From Stomatobaculum longum (GTDB lineage: Bacteria > Bacillota > Clostridia > Lachnospirales > Lachnospiraceae), in contig JH590864.1 of assembly GCA_000242235.1 (NCBI GenBank), positions 62,001 to 126,000 on the forward strand: a DNA stretch of 64,000 nucleotides. Reading direction: 5' to 3'. A program made the position numbers and the translations under genes. Shown here piece by piece: positions 60,526-64,000 of this stretch (its first letter is position 1; every line of letters begins with the position of its first letter). The notes below the pieces were generated by a model. It was not told the origin of the DNA. It saw only the letters and a list, made by a program, of their open reading frames with translations, and searched no databases.

Positions 60526-61119
60526 TCAGAAGCTGATTTCCTCGGGCTTTAACTTATCTGCTTCTGTGATGGGGCGAAGTACTTTGCAGGGGACACCCGC
60601 CGCAATCACACCCGCCGGAATGTCTTTGATGACAGTGCTGCCTGCGCCGATAACGGAACCCTCGCCTATGCTCACACCGCCGCAGACAGTCACATTGGCT
60701 CCGATCCAGGCGCGGTCCTCAATTGTAATCGGCGCGGAAGAACCGATTCCCTCTGCCCGCTGCGCCGGATCGATCGCATGTCCCGAGCAGGCAAGACACA
60801 CTCCGGGAGCAATAAAGACGCCCGCGCCGATATGCACCGGAGAGGTATCGAGGATCACACAGTTGTAGTTCAAAAGGGCAAAGCCGTGTGTGTGAATGTT
60901 AAAGCCGTAGTCGCAGTGAAAGGAGGGCTCAATAAAGGTCTGGGGGTCACAGCTGCCAAACAACTGCTGTAGGATAGCCCGGCGCCTTTCTTCTTCCCGG
61001 GGAGAGGTCTGATTGTATTCCCAGCAAAGCTGCTTTGCCTTGTCCTGTAAATGAGCGGGTGTGCCTTCGTAGCTGTTGTGATAGGGTTGCATAGATTGCA
61101 TGCGTTCTAACGGCGTCAT
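60526..61119 (-). CDS. Sugar O-acetyltransferase (Maa/LacA family)
   Basis: The 197-residue protein has an N-terminal Maa-type cap (ERMQSMQPYHNSYEG) and left-handed beta-helix hexapeptide repeats (PVHIGAGVFIAPGVCLACSG, PITIEDRAWIGANVTVCGGV, SIGEGSVIGAGSTVIKDIPA), as in maltose/galactoside acetyltransferases using acetyl-CoA. Catalytic His lies in SGHAID. Its start overlaps the S51 peptidase stop by 4 nt. Confidence 0.92.
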   Translation of the reverse strand: MTPLERMQSMQPYHNSYEGTPAHLQDKAKQLCWEYNQTSPREEERRRAILQQLFGSCDPQTFIEPSFHCDYGFNIHTHGFALLNYNCVILDTSPVHIGAGVFIAPGVCLACSGHAIDPAQRAEGIGSSAPITIEDRAWIGANVTVCGGVSIGEGSVIGAGSTVIKDIPAGVIAAGVPCKVLRPITEADKLKPEEISF

Positions 61120-61751
61120 AGAGCTTTCCTTTCAGGGTCGGTTTCGCGCAGTATGGTATACCCCCGATCGTTTACCAGGACGGCTTCGTGATTGTTGAGC
61201 GGAATCAATTTCAACGAATTCCGGTAGCGCTCCAAGGTCTCGCGGGAACTCGTTTCGAAGGGATATTCCCCGATATGCGGGAGAACGGAGTGGTCAAATA
61301 CATTGAGGGCCGTGTAATCCGTGAGAGCGGGCGCAAGGGTTTTATCGTCCATGATTTGGTTGTACTCAATACCGGGTGCGGTGATGATAGCACCCGCGGA
61401 TTCACCGATATAGAACATGCCCTCTCGGATGCGGCGCGCAAGAAGTTCTGTGAGATGCTTCTTTTTGAGCTCCTGCAGGAGGTAAAAGGTATTACCGCCG
61501 GAGATGCAGACACAGGTTGCGCGCTCCAGCTCCTGTACCAGCACGGGTTCTTCGAATTTAGAGATATCGAGCAAATGCAGCTGATAGCCTAAGTCCTTCA
61601 GCATCGCGATGCCTTCGTCAATAAAACCGGTATACGGCTCCACATTTCCAGCTGTGGGAATAAAGGTAATTGTCTTGGAAGACAGTTTGGAAAGATAGTT
61701 CGCCGTGATTGTTTTTGTACCGGCAAGATAGGATACAAGCAATAGTTCCAT
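61116..61751 (-). CDS. Peptidase S51-like (type 1 glutamine amidotransferase-like) protein
   Basis: A 211-residue protein with nucleophile Ser118 in YIGESAGAIITAP and ISGGNTFYLLQEL, the pattern of dipeptidase E/S51 relatives. It may cleave Asp-dipeptides or act on an unknown amide. It is upstream of, and coupled to, the acetyltransferase on the minus strand. Confidence 0.88.
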   Translation of the reverse strand: MELLLVSYLAGTKTITANYLSKLSSKTITFIPTAGNVEPYTGFIDEGIAMLKDLGYQLHLLDISKFEEPVLVQELERATCVCISGGNTFYLLQELKKKHLTELLARRIREGMFYIGESAGAIITAPGIEYNQIMDDKTLAPALTDYTALNVFDHSVLPHIGEYPFETSSRETLERYRNSLKLIPLNNHEAVLVNDRGYTILRETDPERKAL

Positions 61752-61789
61752 TCTAAAACCTCCTTAATTTCTCCTTTTTCGAGTCTGTT

Positions 61790-61840
61790 ATAAAAGAAAC
61801 GCACATCCGCACCGTTTCCGGCGTAGATGTGCGCTCTTTT
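61790..61840 (-). terminator. Terminator of ssrA
   Basis: On the minus strand GCGCACATC (ending near 61830) pairs with GATGTGCG (61799-61806) with a GC-rich inner part, followed by TTTCTTTT. Confidence 0.8.
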
Positions 61841-61846
61841 TGGCGC

Positions 61847-62184
61847 TGGAGATGACGGGAGTCGAACCCGTGTCCAAAAACCGATTCCCCGTTCTTCTAC
61901 TATCATAGTCGGCTGTTTGACATTCCCTCTGCCGCGCGGGAGCAGACGCCCTCGCGGTTTTGGTAGCTTCATGTTACGCCCTTGCGCGCAAAGCTTAACG
62001 CAAGTCGTTTCTCACAATGTCGACGCCCGGGTCCCAGAGTGTGAGTGCTTCAGGTCGGACGGCAAGCCCTTAGGCTGCGTATGCTAAATTTTCGTTAGCG
62101 TTTGTATTTAAGTTTGCCGTTTAACGCACCGCATGCGGATAGCTTCACCGGCTGCACGGTCCCTGTCGAAACCGGTACATCCCC
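61847..62184 (-). ncRNA. ssrA: Transfer-messenger RNA
   Basis: The minus strand begins GGGGATGTACCGGTTTCGAC and ends with the T-arm GGGTTCGACTCCCGTCATCTCC plus the discriminator A. The 5' GGGGATG and 3' CATCTCC form the acceptor stem; CCA is not encoded. The tag frame reads ANLNTNANENLAYAA and stop, with the resume codon before it. It rescues stalled ribosomes and marks the products for proteolysis. Integrative elements often use ssrA, but no integrase gene is adjacent here. Confidence 0.96.
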
Positions 62185-62227
62185 GAATAGGTATGAATTA
62201 TACCATATTCAGGCCTATATCACAAGC

Positions 62228-62872
62228 TTAGAATGCGGAGACCAGGAGTTTTCCGTCGCGGTATTCGACGAGGAAGATGCGGCTCAGATCGCGGTAGCCC
62301 ATACCGGCGAGGGTCTCCGTGAGCCAGGTGTCGTCCTTGCCGATAATTTCCAGAATATCCGTCTGAATCTGCCCGTCGGTGACCAGCGGATACTTCGGAT
62401 TTTCTTCGCCGTAAGGGATGATTAAGAGCTGGCCGTTCTGCTCGACGACAACGCGCTGCAAATCCTCCCAGTAGTAGTAGCCCGCTGCGCGGAGCTTGAA
62501 GGAGAGGTCGTGCGCGGAGAGACCGGCGCGGCGGCAATTTGCGATGTTCAGTTTGCCGTGGTTTACAAGCACCAGGGGCTGGCCGTCGAGTAGCTGTCCC
62601 ATGAAGCGGTTGTTGGTCTTGATCCATTTGAGGCCCAGAATCACAATGCACCAGAGGAGCAGAATCAGAATGTACTGCAGCACGGTGATGGCACTGTTAT
62701 AGATGGTGCCGCCGATGATACCACCGAGTACATAGTTCTGAATCTGGTCGGAGGCGTTCGAGGGCGCAAGGTTTCCCTTTCCGCTGATGTTGATGACGAA
62801 GGAGAGGGAGAGAAGACCGATCAAGAGCTTGATTGCGACGAGAAAATAAAAGTTATTGAAAAAAGAAAGCAT
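62228..62872 (-). CDS. DUF421 (YetF-like) membrane protein
   Basis: A 214-residue protein has three N-terminal membrane helices and a cytoplasmic two-part domain with LVNHGKLNIANCRRAGLSAH DLSFKLR (split at the space) and GYYYWEDLQRVVVEQNGQL, typical of DUF421. Family members pair with DUF3290 proteins, as here. Function unknown. It lies 39 nt downstream of the DUF3290 gene on the minus strand. Confidence 0.9.
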   Translation of the reverse strand: MLSFFNNFYFLVAIKLLIGLLSLSFVINISGKGNLAPSNASDQIQNYVLGGIIGGTIYNSAITVLQYILILLLWCIVILGLKWIKTNNRFMGQLLDGQPLVLVNHGKLNIANCRRAGLSAHDLSFKLRAAGYYYWEDLQRVVVEQNGQLLIIPYGEENPKYPLVTDGQIQTDILEIIGKDDTWLTETLAGMGYRDLSRIFLVEYRDGKLLVSAF

Positions 62873-62911
62873 AATTAAAATCCTCGCAGGCGATGCGTGA
62901 GAGTGGGCACT

Positions 62912-63355
62912 TCATTCGCGGATGAATTCCGGCTCTGTGCCGAGCAGTTCCATGGGTTCCAGATTGCAACTTGTATCGTTGATGAAGAGCACGCGGTAGT
63001 ACTTGCCCTTCGCGAAAATGATGGGATTCCCGGAAAATTCCGTGGCGTTTAGGAAGACCTCTTCCGCGGGGACATCCAGCTCTTTGGCGATGCGTTCCAC
63101 CGAGTGGATTGCGAGTTCCGCCCGCTGGCCACTCGCCTGCATTTCCCGGTAGCGGTTAATCTGCAGGAGTCCCATGGTAATCAAGAGGAGCAGGGCAATC
63201 AGTGCGAGTTCCCGGTAGCGGGAAATCTGCTTGTCCTTAAAGTAGCGTATGCCGTTGAAGAGCAGCACCAGAAACAGAACGGCTGCAATGACCAGCTGAA
63301 CGCGGTTCATGCCGATATTGCGACGGAGCAGGAACTCATAGGAATAAAATTTCAT
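62912..63355 (-). CDS. DUF3290 membrane protein
   Basis: A 147-residue protein begins MKFYSYEFLLRRN, with two hydrophobic helices (VQLVIAAVLFLVLLF; LALIALLLLITMGLLQI) and a soluble C-terminal domain (NATEFSGNPIIFAKGKYYRV). This is DUF3290, the regular partner of DUF421; they form a two-gene operon. Confidence 0.9.
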   Translation of the reverse strand: MKFYSYEFLLRRNIGMNRVQLVIAAVLFLVLLFNGIRYFKDKQISRYRELALIALLLLITMGLLQINRYREMQASGQRAELAIHSVERIAKELDVPAEEVFLNATEFSGNPIIFAKGKYYRVLFINDTSCNLEPMELLGTEPEFIRE

Positions 63356-63658
63356 AGAACACTCCGAAAGGGCGCTGTACGCCCTGAGACAGTTACAGTG
63401 AGTGACAGGCCGATTCTACCACAGGACAGGGCAAAAAGAGCAAGCCCTTTTTGACAGAATTCGGCAGATGTTAATTGTTATATAGAAGCATGGACTAAAA
63501 TTAAGGGAAGCTTAATAAAGGCGTTGAAGTTCTGCGCGGAGCGGACGGAATCGCATTGCGGGGAGGGCGCTTATTCTTGAAAAGACTTGTTATTTTGTGT
63601 ATGATTTCCCCATACGGGTTTGTGTCGTTGCCCGGGATTGCTCAGACAGGAGGATAAC
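63356..63658. other. Divergent intergenic region
   Basis: This 303-nt spacer lies between the DUF3290 operon and the malic enzyme gene. It carries the malic enzyme promoter described separately at 63577-63605. No gene or RNA is seen. Confidence 0.5.
63577..63605 (+). promoter_or_regulatory. Promoter of the malic enzyme gene
   Basis: TTGAAA (63577-63582), 17-bp spacer, TATGAT (63600-63605), 53 nt before the ATG. Confidence 0.75.
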
Positions 63659-64000
63659 ATGAACTACGCAGAGGAATCACTGAAAAAGCATTACGAGTGG
63701 AAGGGTAAGATCAAAGTTATCACGGATATTCCGGTCAAGACCTCGGAAGATTTATCGCTCGCTTATACGCCGGGTGTGGCACAGCCCTGCCTGGAGATTC
63801 AGAAGGACGTGAACAAGTCTTATGAACTCACGAGACGCTGGAATCTGTGCGCGGTCGTGACGGACGGCACGGCGGTTCTGGGCCTCGGCGACATCGGTCC
63901 GGAAGCAGGCATGCCGGTCATGGAGGGCAAGTGTGTGCTCTTCAAGGCATTCGGCGACGTGGATGCGTTCCCGCTCTGCATCAAGTCCAAGGATGTGGAC
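63659..64000 (+). CDS. NAD-dependent malic enzyme, N-terminal part
   Basis: The first 114 codons of malic enzyme: MNYAEESLKKHYEWKGKIKV, SLAYTPGVAQPC (catalytic Tyr region) and VTDGTAVLGLGDIGPEAGMP. It decarboxylates malate to pyruvate with NAD(P)H formation. ATG 63659 has caggaggat upstream. The gene runs off the right window edge. Confidence 0.93.
   Translation, partial: MNYAEESLKKHYEWKGKIKVITDIPVKTSEDLSLAYTPGVAQPCLEIQKDVNKSYELTRRWNLCAVVTDGTAVLGLGDIGPEAGMPVMEGKCVLFKAFGDVDAFPLCIKSKDVD

Noticed and set aside
61598-61972. Open frame across the tmRNA
   Set aside because: It translates the ssrA RNA, whose tag frame, acceptor stem and T-arm are clear.
1-64000. CRISPR arrays, rRNA or tRNA genes
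   Set aside because: No spaced palindromic repeats, rRNA stretches or cloverleaf sequences were noticed on either strand; only tmRNA was found.

Overview
The window looks like DNA from a Gram-positive anaerobe of the Clostridia, most likely Lachnospiraceae (genus not determinable here). Gene families, strong Shine-Dalgarno sites, TTG/GTG starts and the tmRNA tag (ANLNTNANENLAYAA) all fit. About 50 kb is the right-hand part of an integrative conjugative element (ICE). The last 14 kb is ordinary chromosome.

Layout. (1) 1-5.1 kb: the right end of a smaller Tn1549/Tn4451-like mobilizable element (relaxase C-terminus, Cys-rich protein, replisome organizer, DnaC-like loader, TnpW, large serine recombinase). 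It has inserted into the small Maff2-type membrane gene of the host ICE, of which only the 3' end is visible. (2) 5.3-21.7 kb: the ICE transfer module: TrbL/VirB6-like protein, PrgI, VirB4 interrupted by a complete group II intron, NlpC/P60 peptidase, DUF4315, a CD1107-type protein, a RadC-ArdC fusion, a damaged topoisomerase III, MobC and a full relaxase. Three terminator-like hairpins lie inside this operon, each close upstream of the next gene's ribosome binding site. (3) 22.0-33.1 kb: a defence operon with an XRE regulator, a SNF2-like helicase with a PLD-like N-terminus, DUF4391, a type III Mod methylase with an AT-rich central block, a YhcG/DUF1016 nuclease and a type III Res. It is followed by a GIY-YIG remnant and a SLATT two-helix membrane protein. 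(4) 33.1-40.1 kb: an IS4-type element with an internally deleted transposase, then a LanFEG/Cpr-like antimicrobial-peptide ABC transporter with lipoprotein, response regulator and sensor kinase, and a Cys-rich KTR protein.

(5) 40.1-44.8 kb: decayed accessory DNA: a frameshifted XRE gene, a sigma-factor gene fused to an IS remnant, a frameshifted SMODS nucleotidyltransferase with AGS-C sensor (a plausible CBASS partner of the SLATT protein 9 kb upstream), a truncated DUF1287 gene and a frameshifted WYL regulator. (6) 44.8-50.0 kb: the ICE control and recombination end: a LexA-like repressor with an SOS box overlapping a near-consensus promoter, a zinc-ribbon protein, an XRE regulator, a membrane gene with an in-frame stop, a sigma-like regulator, a DUF6462 protein and a Tn916-type tyrosine integrase followed by three short direct repeats.

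(7) 50.1-64 kb: chromosome. It starts with a C-terminal tRNA-binding domain that looks like the tail of metG, suggesting integration inside that gene. Then come a BcrA-like ABC transporter, a PDDEXK_4 nuclease, TSCPD, CsbD, DUF1697, AlkD, peroxiredoxin, YaaA, DUF1294, an acetyltransferase, an S51 peptidase, tmRNA, a DUF421/DUF3290 pair and the start of a malic enzyme gene. No CRISPR array, rRNA or tRNA was seen.
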